Shown piece after piece: positions 1 through 10,118 of a DNA stretch of 64,000 nt. Made by a program: the position numbers and the translations under genes. The notes beneath the pieces were generated by a model. It was not told where the DNA came from. It saw only the letters and a program-made list of their open reading frames with translations, and searched no databases. The DNA comes from Catellatospora sichuanensis. GTDB lineage: Bacteria > Actinomycetota > Actinomycetes > Mycobacteriales > Micromonosporaceae. Numbering within the stretch: position 1 is the stretch's first letter; each line of letters begins with the position of its first letter. The stretch is from positions 111,604 through 175,603 of the forward strand of contig NZ_VIQO01000031.1 of assembly GCF_007483665.1 (NCBI RefSeq), read 5' to 3'.

Positions 1-357
1 GATCAGCGCCGCCCGGCCGGCGGCGTCGTCGAACGCCGCGCCGCGGATCTTGACGGCGAGTTCGTGGCGGACGGTCTCCGGCTGGACCGGTTCGCGCAGC
101 CAGGTGGTCAGCGCTGCCCGGCCGGGTGTGGCCACGGAGTAGCGGCGCTTGTCAGGGCGGCCGTCCTGGTCGATCTCCTCGGCGGTGACCCAGGCGTCCG
201 TCTCCATGCGTTTGAGGACGCGGTAGATCTGCTGGTGGGTGGCGGTCCAGAACCGGCCGATGGAGCGGTCGAAGCGCCGGGCCAGCTCGTAGCCGGACCC
301 GGGCTGCTCCAGCAGCGAGACGAGGATCGCGTGTTCGAGGGCCACGCCGGCCATCAT
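1..357 (-). CDS. PadR-family transcriptional regulator (3' end outside window)
   Basis: The reverse strand encodes 119 residues of an N-terminal winged-helix domain before the window edge. The run EHAILVSLLEQPGSGYELA followed by FWTATHQQIYRVLKRME is the typical PadR DNA-binding core, and KRRYSVATPGRAAL is the beta-wing. The C-terminal dimerisation helices are only partly present because the gene runs off the left edge. Two consecutive ATGs (357 and 354) can start it; I took the first. PadR proteins usually repress a nearby efflux or stress gene, but its target is not visible here. Family assignment is seen in the sequence; function beyond DNA binding is inference. Confidence 0.85.
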   Translation of the reverse strand, partial: MMAGVALEHAILVSLLEQPGSGYELARRFDRSIGRFWTATHQQIYRVLKRMETDAWVTAEEIDQDGRPDKRRYSVATPGRAALTTWLREPVQPETVRHELAVKIRGAAFDDAAGRAALI

Positions 358-511
358 GCTATGAAACTAGTTGCATATCAACTGCGCCAGTCGGATCTCG
401 CGAGCAGCCCGCGATGGTGGCCTTCGGGACAGAGCGGCCGGGGCATACCTCGCGGATCGTCGGGGATGACTGTGCGCGAGCCGCTGGCGGCGACGGCCTA
501 CCTTGCCGCGG

Positions 512-1195
512 GTGGAGAACGTGTTGGTCTTCGTCGTCAGCGCGGTCGCTGTGCTGGGCTTGCCGCCCTACCTCGTCTCGCTGTGGCGCGCCCTGCCCGC
601 GGTCTGGCGTGGTGAGCGCCGGTCGCCGATCAGACATCTCCGCCTTTTCTCGATCTTCCCGCGCAGTTACCTGAGCGGGCTGCTGGCGGTGACCGCGTGG
701 TACGGCGGCTTCGCCGCTGTCGGCGGTGGACTGCTCGTATACGGAATTCTCGGTTTCGATGACGGGAGTTCGTCCGACGACCCGCCGGCAGCGGTCGTGC
801 TGATGGCCGTGTTCTTCGCGGTGGCGGCATTGCTGCTGGCGGCCGCCTTGCCGTTGACGGTGCTGCAGTGGGTGATGAACGCGTTCAACCGCCCGCACCG
901 GCTCGTGCCGCCGAGATACCGGGACAAGGCCGGCTGGGTCGGTGAGCAGGCCCGGCTCAACAGGCAGCGGGCGTCGCTGCCGCGAACCGACCACCTGGTC
1001 GAGATCGTCGAAGCGGACCCGGGCGATGGGCCGGGTGGCCGCTTCCTGGTGGCGGTATGCGGCGACAGCAGCTGCGGGTGGATGGGATACGCCGACGAGG
1101 GCGTCGCAGCGGAGGAGGAGAACCTGCGGGCCAAGGCGGCACGGCACTCGTCACAGGTGGCGGCGGGCGTGATTCGGCCGCGTCCGGACGCCTGA
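512..1195 (+). CDS. Hypothetical membrane protein with cytosolic C-terminal domain
   Basis: A protein of about 227 residues that I do not recognise. The N-terminus has a hydrophobic segment (VLVFVVSAVAVLGLPPYLVSL), then two more around residues 55-80 (GLLAVTAWYGGFAAVGGGLLVYG) and 95-120 (VVLMAVFFAVAALLLAAALP), so three membrane helices. The last 100 residues are soluble and contain CGDSSCGWMGYADEG, a conserved-looking Cys-x4-Cys segment. The start is uncertain: TTG 503, GTG 512 and GTG 521 are in frame. A TACCTT box at 499-504 lies 7 nt before GTG 512, matching the leaderless arrangement of many neighbours, so I chose 512. It converges with otsA. Confidence 0.6.
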   Translation: MENVLVFVVSAVAVLGLPPYLVSLWRALPAVWRGERRSPIRHLRLFSIFPRSYLSGLLAVTAWYGGFAAVGGGLLVYGILGFDDGSSSDDPPAAVVLMAVFFAVAALLLAAALPLTVLQWVMNAFNRPHRLVPPRYRDKAGWVGEQARLNRQRASLPRTDHLVEIVEADPGDGPGGRFLVAVCGDSSCGWMGYADEGVAAEEENLRAKAARHSSQVAAGVIRPRPDA

Positions 1196-1279
1196 CGTTT
1201 CGTCGGACCGTCAGGATCGCCTCGCGACGACGAGGGTCGCCGGCAGCCGCGGTCGCGATGTGCCGGACCGGCCGGGCCG

Positions 1280-2677
<1,398 letters not shown>

Positions 2678-3010
2678 CGGGTGCTCCCTTTCTGGGCTTT
2701 CGCGGATATGACGACGGTTCGTGTGACTGTGCGGCATTGACCAGGTCACGCGAACTTGTATCAACCCAAAGTTACGCTGCGATTACGGGAAGGCACGTCC
2801 TTCACTCGTGCCAGCATCCGCGCGGTGGTCGTAAGGCTCGATCAATCGGCGTCCACCCCTGGCCGAGCATACACAGTGGACAGACGAATTCAGCAGCTCC
2901 GATGCCTGCATGGCGGCGCATACCAAAGTTTTGAAGATTAGCTTCTTGACCTTGCTCTACTACGTAGCTAACTTTCACGTAATCGAACAACTCTCCCAAG
3001 GAGGTCGTCG
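2678..3010. other. Divergent intergenic region, otsA / nagZ-like
   Basis: About 330 bp, less GC-rich than the flanking genes, separating divergent otsA and the GH3 gene. It holds the GH3 promoter listed separately and a strong AAGGAGG ribosome site just before 3011. No gene, tRNA or convincing riboswitch was seen. Confidence 0.6.
2946..2974 (+). promoter_or_regulatory. Sigma-70-type promoter for the GH3-NamZ operon
   Basis: TTGACC (2946-2951) and TAACTT (2969-2974) are separated by 17 bp, an optimal housekeeping spacing, about 36 bp before the GH3 start codon. The boxes are read directly; activity is inferred. Confidence 0.55.
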
Positions 3011-4810
3011 ATGAGGAACTTCGTCGCCGCCGTCGCGGCCCTGGCGGTCGCCATCCCCGGTCCCGCCCCAGCTCAGCCCGCTCATCCGCCCGCCGCCGAA
3101 CACGGCTGGGTGACCTCGACGCTGCGGCACATGAGTCTCGAGCAGAAGGTCGGCCAGCTCTTCAGCACCTATGTCTACGGTGCCGACGCCACCGATCCCG
3201 CCCCAGCCGACCGAGCCGCGAACCTGGCGGCCTTCGGCGTCGAGACCCCCGCGGAGGTCGTGGACAGGTTCCACCTCGGCGGCGTCGTCTACTTCGCCTG
3301 GTCGCACAACCTCGACAACGTACGGCAGATCGCGACGCTGTCCAACGGGCTGCAGACCGCCGCGCTCGGCACCGGCCGCAAAGGCGAGGTGCCGCTGCTC
3401 ATCTCCACCGACCAGGAACAGGGCGTGGTGCAGCGGATGCCCGCACCCTCGGCACAGTTCCCCGGTTCGATGGCACTGGGCGCGGCGCGCTCCACCACCG
3501 CCGCCCACCTGGCCGCCGAGGTCACCGGACGCGAACTGCGCGCGGTCGGCATCCGCCAGCCGTACGCACCGGTCGCCGACGTCAACGTCAACCCGGCCAA
3601 CCCGGTCATCGGGGTCCGGTCCTTCGGCGCCGACCCCGACCAGGTCGCCGGCCTGACCGCGGCGCAGGTGGCAGGCTTCGAGCAGGGCGCCGGAGTGACC
3701 GCCGTCGCCAAGCACTTCCCCGGCCACGGCGACACCGCCACCGACAGCCACACCGGCCTGCCGGTCATCAGCCACACCCGGGAGCAGTGGGAGCGCATCG
3801 ACGCACCCGCCTTCCGCGCGGCGATCGCCGCCGGCATCGACTCGATCATGACGGCGCACATCGTCGTGCCCGCGCTCGACCCCTCCGGCGATCCCGCCAC
3901 CCTGTCGCCGACCATCCTCACCGGAGTGCTGCGCCAGGAGTTCGGCTTCACAGGCGTGGTCGTCACCGACGCGCTCAACATGGCCGGCGTCCGGGCCAAG
4001 TACGGCGACGCCCGAGTGCCGGTCCTCGCCCTGAAGGCCGGCGCCGACCAGCTGCTGATGCCGCCGAACCTCGCCCTGGCCTACGACGCCGTGCTCCAGG
4101 CCGTCCGCGGCGGCGAGCTGACCGAGCGCCGCATCGACGAATCGGTGCGCCGGATCCTGTCCGTCAAATACCGCCAGGGCCTGTCCGGGTCGCCGTACGT
4201 CGACGTCGACGCAGCCGTCGCGTCGGTCGGCGCCGCCGCCCACCTGGCAGCGGTCACGCAGGTCACCGACCAGACGCTCACCGCCGTCCGCAACGACACC
4301 GGGCTGCTGCCGCTGTCCGGCACCGACCGGTCCGTGCTGGTCACCGGCTGGAACAACGCCGCGTTCAACCCGATCGGCAGACTCGCCGACGGCTTCACCG
4401 GCCGCGGCTCGCGCACGACCGCGCTGCCCGCGACACTGCCCGCGACCCAGGCCATAGCGGCGGCCGCCACCCAGGCAGCCCAGCACGACCTCACCGTCGT
4501 ACTGGTCAACAAGGCCTGGGACACCGCCGTCGGCGACCCCCGCGCCAGCCAGCAGCAGCTCGTCGCCGCACTGGTCGCCACCGGCAAGCCCGTGATCGTC
4601 GTCGCCGTCCGCGACCCGTACGACATCGCCCACCTGCCCGGCGTGACCACCTACCTGGCGACCTACACCTTCACCCCGGCCGCCATGAACACCCTGGTCC
4701 GCGCACTACACGGCGACCTCTCGCCGCACGGACGGCTCCCGGTCACGATCGTCGCCGCCAACGACCCCGCCACCACGCTCTACCCCACCGGCCACGGCCT
4801 CACCTGGTAG
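3011..4810 (+). CDS. Secreted GH3 beta-N-acetylhexosaminidase (NagZ-like)
   Basis: Removes terminal N-acetylglucosamine from muropeptides. The 599-residue protein begins with a short signal peptide (about residues 1-21, ending APAQP) and has the GH3 barrel. KHFPGHGDT (K234-T242) is the NagZ signature; its His/Asp loop supplies the acid/base. VVTDALNM carries the nucleophile D320. The C-terminal part (about 400-599) is a second alpha/beta domain as in two-domain bacterial NagZ enzymes. The AAGGAGG ribosome site fixes the start. The next gene, a NamZ-like exo-muramidase, begins 9 bp after the stop, so the two are cotranscribed and probably work together outside the membrane to strip GlcNAc and MurNAc from peptidoglycan fragments. 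Confidence 0.9.
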   Translation: MRNFVAAVAALAVAIPGPAPAQPAHPPAAEHGWVTSTLRHMSLEQKVGQLFSTYVYGADATDPAPADRAANLAAFGVETPAEVVDRFHLGGVVYFAWSHNLDNVRQIATLSNGLQTAALGTGRKGEVPLLISTDQEQGVVQRMPAPSAQFPGSMALGAARSTTAAHLAAEVTGRELRAVGIRQPYAPVADVNVNPANPVIGVRSFGADPDQVAGLTAAQVAGFEQGAGVTAVAKHFPGHGDTATDSHTGLPVISHTREQWERIDAPAFRAAIAAGIDSIMTAHIVVPALDPSGDPATLSPTILTGVLRQEFGFTGVVVTDALNMAGVRAKYGDARVPVLALKAGADQLLMPPNLALAYDAVLQAVRGGELTERRIDESVRRILSVKYRQGLSGSPYVDVDAAVASVGAAAHLAAVTQVTDQTLTAVRNDTGLLPLSGTDRSVLVTGWNNAAFNPIGRLADGFTGRGSRTTALPATLPATQAIAAAATQAAQHDLTVVLVNKAWDTAVGDPRASQQQLVAALVATGKPVIVVAVRDPYDIAHLPGVTTYLATYTFTPAAMNTLVRALHGDLSPHGRLPVTIVAANDPATTLYPTGHGLTW

Positions 4811-4819
4811 GAGAAAACC

Positions 4820-6106
4820 TTGCAACGCAGAAACCTCATCACCGGCGCCGCCGCGGCCGGCGCACTGGGCGCGACCGCGCTCGCGCTGCCCGCCCAGGCC
4901 GCACCGAAACCGCGCCGCGTCCAGACCGGACTGGACCGGCTCGTCGCCGACCGCTTCGCCGCCCTCGCCGGGCAGAAGGTCGGCGTCGTGTCGAACCCGA
5001 CCGGCGTCGACGCCGACTACCGCCACCTGGTCGACCTCATCCACGAGTCCGGGCGGGTGAACCTGGTCGCGGCGTTCGGCCCCGAGCACGGCTTCCGCGG
5101 CTCCGCGCAGGCCGGCGGCAGCGAAGGAACCGGCATCGACGCCCGCACCGGCGTCACCGTGTACGACGCCTACGGCGCCTCGCAGGCCAAGTGGGAGGAG
5201 CTGATGACCCGGGCCGGCGTCGAGACCGTCGTGTTCGACATCCAGGACGTCGGCGTCCGCTTCTACACCTACATCTGGACCATGTACACCTCGATGGTCG
5301 CCGCAGCCCGGCTGGGCCTGCGCTACGTGGTGCTCGACCGGCCCAACCCGATCGGCGGGCGGGCCTACGGACCGATGATGACCCCGGAGTTCACCTCCGG
5401 CGTCGGCCTGAAGGAGATCATCCAGCAGCACGGCATGACGGTCGGCGAGCTCGCCCGGTTCTTCAACGCCGAGTTCCTGCCCGAGGCAGCCGGACGCCAG
5501 GTCGACCTGGAGGTGGTGGCCTGCCGCCACTGGAAGCGGGACATGTTCGCCGCCGACACCGACGTGCCGTGGGTGATGCCCAGCCCCAACATGCCCACCC
5601 CGGACACCGCGCTGACCTACCCGGGCACCGGCCTGTTCGAAGGCGTCTCCTCGATCAGCGAAGGCCGGGGGACCACCCGGCCGTTCGAGCTGGTCGGCGG
5701 CCTGGCCACCGACTTCGACTACCACTGGTCCGACCGGCTCAACGGCCGCGACCTGCCCGGCGTGCGGTTCCGGGAGGCGTACTTCGTGCCGACGATCGCC
5801 GGGCACCACCCGCCGCTGCTCAACAAGCTGTGCGCGGGGGTGGAGGTCAAGGTGACGGACCGGGCGGCGTTCGACCCGATCCGGACCGCGGTCGCGATGC
5901 TGGTCGAGGCACGGAAGTATCCGGCGTTCGCGTGGCGGGCCGACTCCTACGACCCGGTCCGGCCCTACTGGGTCGACAAGCTCACCGGCTCGCCCCGGCT
6001 GCGCACGATGATCGATGCGGGCGCGGACGTGGACGACGTGGTGGGTGCCTGGTCGCAGGAGCTGGCGGAATTCGAACGGCGGCGGCGCCCCTACCTGCTG
6101 TACTGA
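4820..6106 (+). CDS. DUF1343/NamZ-like exo-beta-N-acetylmuramidase (GH171)
   Basis: A 428-residue exported protein of the DUF1343 family, whose characterised Bacillus member (NamZ/YbbC) releases MurNAc from the non-reducing end of muropeptides. The N-terminus has QRRNLITG followed by an Ala-rich hydrophobic stretch ending PAQA, which looks like a twin-arginine (Tat) signal. Family motifs seen are VGVVSNPTGVD, FGPEHGFRG, VFDIQDVGVRFYTYIWTM, VLDRPNPIGG and VSSISEGRGTTRPFE. The TTG start at 4820 is supported by TAGGAGA overlapping the stop of the upstream GH3 gene. This coupling to NagZ mirrors the Bacillus muropeptide-recovery cluster; no transporter or kinase for the sugars is adjacent, so only the breakdown half is present. 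Confidence 0.9.
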   Translation: MQRRNLITGAAAAGALGATALALPAQAAPKPRRVQTGLDRLVADRFAALAGQKVGVVSNPTGVDADYRHLVDLIHESGRVNLVAAFGPEHGFRGSAQAGGSEGTGIDARTGVTVYDAYGASQAKWEELMTRAGVETVVFDIQDVGVRFYTYIWTMYTSMVAAARLGLRYVVLDRPNPIGGRAYGPMMTPEFTSGVGLKEIIQQHGMTVGELARFFNAEFLPEAAGRQVDLEVVACRHWKRDMFAADTDVPWVMPSPNMPTPDTALTYPGTGLFEGVSSISEGRGTTRPFELVGGLATDFDYHWSDRLNGRDLPGVRFREAYFVPTIAGHHPPLLNKLCAGVEVKVTDRAAFDPIRTAVAMLVEARKYPAFAWRADSYDPVRPYWVDKLTGSPRLRTMIDAGADVDDVVGAWSQELAEFERRRRPYLLY

Positions 6107-6120
6107 CCCGAGCGACAGTC

Positions 6121-6151
6121 GCGGGGTGGGCCGGCACCCGGCCCGCCCCGC
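6121..6151. terminator. Bidirectional hairpin between namZ-like and glycosyltransferase genes
   Basis: A 14-bp stem (6121-6134 with 6138-6151, one G-T pair) closed by a 3-nt loop, between two convergent genes. It lacks a clear T-run, so it may act as a GC-hairpin terminator. Confidence 0.55.
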
Positions 6152-6201
6152 GCTTCGGGCTCACCGCCCGTGCCGCCGCTGCGCTCCCGACGGCGGAGCT
6201 G

Positions 6202-7476
6202 TCACCGGTCGCCGACAAGCTCGAGTAGAAGTTCGACCGCATGATGTGTTCCGCCTTCGGAGCGCACCAGCTCTCCGATCTCGGCGGCCCTACGGGGCAT
6301 TGTGGTGGCGGATCTCGTCGCTTCGACTGCCTCGATGAGGCGTTCGGCGGTCATCTGCCGCTGTGGGATGGGGTCTGGGGCAACGCCGATGGATCGCATT
6401 CGCTCGGACCAGAACGGCTGGTCACCGGTGAAGGGGCAGATCACCTGTGGGCGTCCGGCGAGCAGCGCGGCAGCTGTCGTTCCTGCTCCGCCGTGGTGGA
6501 TGACCGCTGCGGTGCGGGGCAAAAGCCAGTCGTGCGGGGCTTCGTCGACGACGTGGACGGAGTCGTTGTTCGAGCCGGCCATGGCGATCCCGCCGGCGCC
6601 GGTTGCCACGACGGCTCGCAGTCCGGTTGCCTGGACCATCTGTTGGACCATCTCGCCGATCGCCTCGGGGTTCTGGCCTCGCATGCTGCCGAAGCCGACG
6701 TAGATCGGCGGTGCTCCGCTGTCGAGGAACCTGGCCAGGGCGGGCGACGGGCCCTGGTCCTGGCCGGCGACGGTCCAGTATCCCGTGACGGGCGCATAGC
6801 CGGGCCAGTCGGCCGGCTGCGGCAGGACGTGGCGGCTGAACGCCTGCAGTACGAAGGCGGGGCCTCCGTCGGGGCGGCGGAACGGGTCACCGGATCCACG
6901 CCGAGACCCCAGCCCGAGTCGTGCACGCCAGCGCTTCCCTACCGCTCCGAGGAGCATCTGAGGTGCGAGCGCGGCCGGTCGGTAGCTCAGACGGTTGAAG
7001 GGTCTGGGCAGCCACGGCGGGGCCCACATCGGGCACGGAAAGGCGCCGGTCGCAACCCAGTTCGGCTGCAGTGCCACCGGGACTGCGGGGACGCCGAGGG
7101 CCTCGGCGAGATGCTGGCCGGGGAGCATGGTGTGGTGCACGACGACGTCGGTTCGGGCGGGAACGGCTGCGGTGATGTCGTCGAGCACGGCGGCGAGGTG
7201 CTGCCGGGTCCGGCGCACCACCTCGGTGGCTGTCCGTTTCGCCTTCAGCCCGCGGTAGTTCGTCGCGAGTGCCTCTTGGATGTGGGGCTCGTCGGTGAGC
7301 CGGTTCCACTGGTCGTCGACGGGCGCGAACGGAACGCCGTCGGCAGCGGCGAGCGACTCGTAACACGCCGGCCCGGCCACCAGTACCTCGTGGCCGGCGT
7401 CGGACAGCGCGCGCCCTAGGGCGACGAACGGCTGTACGTCGCCGCGCGTCCCGAACGCGAGCACGAATGCCTTCAT
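6202..7476 (-). CDS. GT1-family glycosyltransferase (MGT-like)
   Basis: A 424-residue GT-B fold enzyme that would transfer a sugar from a nucleotide donor to a lipid or small molecule. The N-terminus FVLAFGTRGDVQPFVALGRAL is the sterol/macrolide-glucosyltransferase acceptor-domain start, and HHGGAGTTAAALLAGRPQV with FTGDQPFWSERM is the donor-binding signature of GT1 enzymes. The start ATG 7476 has AGCAGG just upstream. It is divergent from a GntR-type regulator 186 bp away with a perfect palindrome between them, so that regulator is the likely controller. Such enzymes inactivate macrolides or decorate sterols and antibiotics; the substrate cannot be told here. Confidence 0.85.
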   Translation of the reverse strand: MKAFVLAFGTRGDVQPFVALGRALSDAGHEVLVAGPACYESLAAADGVPFAPVDDQWNRLTDEPHIQEALATNYRGLKAKRTATEVVRRTRQHLAAVLDDITAAVPARTDVVVHHTMLPGQHLAEALGVPAVPVALQPNWVATGAFPCPMWAPPWLPRPFNRLSYRPAALAPQMLLGAVGKRWRARLGLGSRRGSGDPFRRPDGGPAFVLQAFSRHVLPQPADWPGYAPVTGYWTVAGQDQGPSPALARFLDSGAPPIYVGFGSMRGQNPEAIGEMVQQMVQATGLRAVVATGAGGIAMAGSNNDSVHVVDEAPHDWLLPRTAAVIHHGGAGTTAAALLAGRPQVICPFTGDQPFWSERMRSIGVAPDPIPQRQMTAERLIEAVEATRSATTMPRRAAEIGELVRSEGGTHHAVELLLELVGDR

Positions 7477-7548
7477 CCTGCTGGGATCCCCTCTGCCCGA
7501 CCGCGTCCCGAGGACCTCCGAGACCGGCCCGTCCGCTCTCTGACCTGG

Positions 7549-7560
7549 CTGAAATTTCAG
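7549..7560. promoter_or_regulatory. Perfect 12-bp palindrome, candidate GntR operator
   Basis: CTGAAATTTCAG is a perfect palindrome in the divergent region between the glycosyltransferase and the GntR regulator. Its AT-rich core stands out in a GC-rich window. Binding is inferred from position and symmetry. Confidence 0.45.
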
Positions 7561-7662
7561 TACCGATCATGACTGTCGTGGCCGGGATGGTCAAGTCCGG
7601 CCTGCGGAGTGTGTGCGATGTCGCCTGGGACCGGAGTGGCGGGCGGGCTAGGCTTTCCTCTT

Positions 7663-8403
7663 GTGACCGACCAGGGTGCGACGGGGGAGGCTTCGCTGAC
7701 GCAGCAGGCCTACGCAGCTCTGCGCACCCGCATCGTGGCCTGTGAGCTCCCGCCGGGGTCGTCGCTCACCGAGCGGGAACTGGCCCGCTCGACTCCCTAC
7801 GGGCTGACTCCGATTCGCCGGGCGCTCGCCCGCCTGGACCGCGAGGGGTTGATCATCACGCTGCCCCGGGCTGGTTACGTCGTGAGCCCTCTCGACACCC
7901 AGGATGTGTCGGAGCTGGTAGAGGCGTGGGATCTCATCGGTCCCGAGCTCGTCCGTCTGGGCTTGCAGCGCCTTTCCGACGTCGAGGCGCAAGAGCTTGC
8001 CCGACTGCTGGCCGAGTGGTCCCCACCCGACACCGACGGCGAGTACCGCTTGGAAGCGGTCCTGCGCTTCTCTGAGCTGTCGATGCGCGTCTTCCAGATC
8101 CTGGCCGTCGCGAGCGCGAACCGCTGGTTGCGGTCGACCTTCGACCAGCTCTCGGACCAGATGTCGCGCCTGTGGGTCACCCTGCTCAAGGACCGCGAAG
8201 TCCCGGAACAGCTAAAGCAGCTCATAAACCGCTGGAACCGACACATCGCAGGCCGGCAGCCCGAAGAGATTGCCGAGCACCTACCGCAACTGATCAAAGA
8301 CAGTGGCCGAGCGGCACGTGACCTGTTCCAGCACCTCGCCACGACACCTGCCAGTCCATCGGGCCTGACCAGCGATCACCCGACTGACCTGTCAACAACG
8401 TAA
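7663..8403 (+). CDS. GntR-family transcriptional regulator (FadR/FCD-like)
   Basis: About 246 residues. The N-terminal winged helix is clear: LTQQAYAALRTRIVACELPPG, SSLTERELARSTPYGLTPIR and RRALARLDREGLIITLPRAG, the last being the recognition helix and wing. The C-terminus (about 75-230) is all-helical and ligand-binding in this family, but lacks an obvious FCD metal-binding His set, so the effector class is open. GTG 7663 is chosen because TAGGCT (7649-7654) lies 8 nt before it, the same leaderless spacing seen at neighbouring genes; ATG 7618 and GTG 7609 are alternatives. It probably regulates itself and the divergent glycosyltransferase. Confidence 0.85.
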   Translation: MTDQGATGEASLTQQAYAALRTRIVACELPPGSSLTERELARSTPYGLTPIRRALARLDREGLIITLPRAGYVVSPLDTQDVSELVEAWDLIGPELVRLGLQRLSDVEAQELARLLAEWSPPDTDGEYRLEAVLRFSELSMRVFQILAVASANRWLRSTFDQLSDQMSRLWVTLLKDREVPEQLKQLINRWNRHIAGRQPEEIAEHLPQLIKDSGRAARDLFQHLATTPASPSGLTSDHPTDLSTT

Positions 8404-8418
8404 CGAGTGGTCACGGCA

Positions 8419-9045
8419 TCAGACAGGCCGACCCGGCGGCCGGATCCGTTCCCATTCACTGGAGTAGACCTCGCCGAACAGCCGCAGCTCGTCGCCCTTG
8501 CAGCTGTACGTCTCGGGGGTGATCGTGGCTTTGAGCGGCTCGCGCGCGCGCTGGCGTCCGTTCACCTTCAAGGTGGTCGTGCCGGTCGCACGCGGACTGC
8601 TGTAGTTGATGGTCTTGTCGTCGGCGACGTAGTTGAGCTTGGTAGTGCCGTTGTGGATCATCTCGTACCGGTCGCCGTAGCCCGCGCCGCGCCTGGTCAC
8701 CTTGTCGACGGTGGTCATCGTGCCGTCGGCGTTGACCTGCATCAGCGTGCCCGCGCCCGTGAACTGGATCTTGTTGCCGTACATCTCCCAGTTGGCCGTG
8801 TACGAGGTCTCGCGCCAGCTGCCGACCAGGCAGGCGGCGGGAGCCGCACTGGGCGGCGGCGGTGGCGGCGTCGACGGTGACACGGCGGCCACAGGCGACG
8901 GGCTCGGCGCCGCGGCCGGCTCGCCGCGCAGGGCGAAGTAGGCCGCGGCGCCGCCGGCCAGGCAGACCACCAGGAACACCACGAGCACCACCACACCCAC
9001 TACGACAGGCATGGTCCAATCACGACGCGGCGAGTTCGACTGCAC
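8419..9045 (-). CDS. Membrane-anchored lipocalin-like hypothetical protein
   Basis: A 208-residue protein with one N-terminal membrane helix (about residues 13-40, VVVGVVVLVVFLVVCLAGGA), a Pro/Ser/Ala linker (about 45-70) that would span the cell wall, and a C-terminal domain starting CLVGSWRETSY. That domain reads like a small beta-barrel of the lipocalin-like type: GxW near its start, alternating strands and a Cys near each end (CLVG...YSCKGDEL) that could form a disulfide. It would sit outside the cell. No substrate is evident. The GTG start at 9045 lacks a clear ribosome site; ATG 9012 is an alternative. Confidence 0.65.
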   Translation of the reverse strand: MQSNSPRRDWTMPVVVGVVVLVVFLVVCLAGGAAAYFALRGEPAAAPSPSPVAAVSPSTPPPPPPSAAPAACLVGSWRETSYTANWEMYGNKIQFTGAGTLMQVNADGTMTTVDKVTRRGAGYGDRYEMIHNGTTKLNYVADDKTINYSSPRATGTTTLKVNGRQRAREPLKATITPETYSCKGDELRLFGEVYSSEWERIRPPGRPV

Positions 9046-9132
9046 CAGACCAGCATCGGCAAGTATCTACGCGACAGCAAGTCCCGAATCGATCACACAG
9101 CCGGACGGCCAGCCGCTTCCGGTGAGCCGTGG

Positions 9133-9960
9133 TCACTTGCCCGGCAGCACCTCGTCCAGGAAGTCGATGCCCCGCTCGATCAGGCCGCCGATGTCGTCGT
9201 AGCCCTCGAAGCAGTGGTCGGCCCCGGGTACGAGCAACAGATCGGCCCGCACCCCGACCGCACGCAGCGCCTCGGTGAAGGCCTGCCCCTGGCCGGGCGC
9301 GACGATCTGGTCGGCGTCGCCGTGCACGGTGAAAAACGGCGGAGCCCCGGCATGCACCCGGCTGATCGCGTTGCCGAAGGCGACGAACTCACGCCGGTCG
9401 CCGGCCGGGCCGCCGAACAGCAGGGCGCGCGATGTGGACGGATCATCGGCGTCGTCGAAGGCGAAGAAGTCGACCGCACCGTACCAGTTGACGACAGCCT
9501 GGATCGCCGTCTCGCCGGTGCCGGTCAGCCCGGCCATCGCGGCCAGGTGACCGCCCGCCGACTCACCCAGCGCGGCGAACCGGGCCGGGTCGAGTTTCAG
9601 CTGGTCGGCGTAGAGCCGCAACCAGCGCACAGCCGACTGGACGTCGACCAGCTGGGCCGGGTACGGCGCTTCCATCGCCAGCCGGTAGTCGACGTCGGCC
9701 ACCGCCCAGCCCCGATCGAGGAAACGCTGGTGGAACCGGTGCGGCGCGACCGGCGGCGGCAGACCCACCCGACTGCCCTCCATCCAGCCGCCGCCGTGCA
9801 CCCAGAGCAGCACCGGGAACGGCCCCTCCCCCGGTGGCACGTGCAGGTCCAGGTGCAGCGGCCGGAAACCCGGCACCACGGCCACCGTGCAGTCGGCGTA
9901 GGTGACGGTCGGCCGCAGCTCGGGTGGCGGGTATCCGGTCACGGGCGACACTCCGATCAT
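9133..9960 (-). CDS. Alpha/beta hydrolase, HSL/BD-FAE-type esterase
   Basis: A 275-residue cytosolic esterase. VLLWVHGGGWMEGS carries the HGGGW oxyanion-hole loop; LGESAGGHLAAMAG carries the nucleophile Ser in GESAG; the acid Asp is likely in HGDADQIV, and VPGADHCFEG supplies the catalytic His. The order and spacing match the alpha/beta-hydrolase_3 and BD-FAE families, which cleave short acyl or feruloyl esters. ATG 9960 is preferred over an in-frame TTG at 9966. No operon partner is evident: it is flanked by a same-strand anchored protein 88 bp downstream and a divergent membrane gene. Confidence 0.85.
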   Translation of the reverse strand: MIGVSPVTGYPPPELRPTVTYADCTVAVVPGFRPLHLDLHVPPGEGPFPVLLWVHGGGWMEGSRVGLPPPVAPHRFHQRFLDRGWAVADVDYRLAMEAPYPAQLVDVQSAVRWLRLYADQLKLDPARFAALGESAGGHLAAMAGLTGTGETAIQAVVNWYGAVDFFAFDDADDPSTSRALLFGGPAGDRREFVAFGNAISRVHAGAPPFFTVHGDADQIVAPGQGQAFTEALRAVGVRADLLLVPGADHCFEGYDDIGGLIERGIDFLDEVLPGK

Positions 9961-10118
9961 GATCAATACAACAGCCCGAGAATACCTCGTTTGACGGCAT
10001 CGGCCGGAGATCCGATGATCGCCACACTGCGCCCACCGCGCAGCCCTGCCGTCCCCATCGGCCCAACGGCGGCAGGGCGACCGGCCGAGCCGAGCACGCC
10101 ACCCCGGAGGACAACGCC

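Noticed and set aside
3787..6228. An 813-codon open frame overlapping the GH3 and NamZ-like genes
   Set aside because: It is Arg/Pro/Ala-rich shadow coding in the frame of G/C third positions; the two real genes have full family motifs and ribosome sites.
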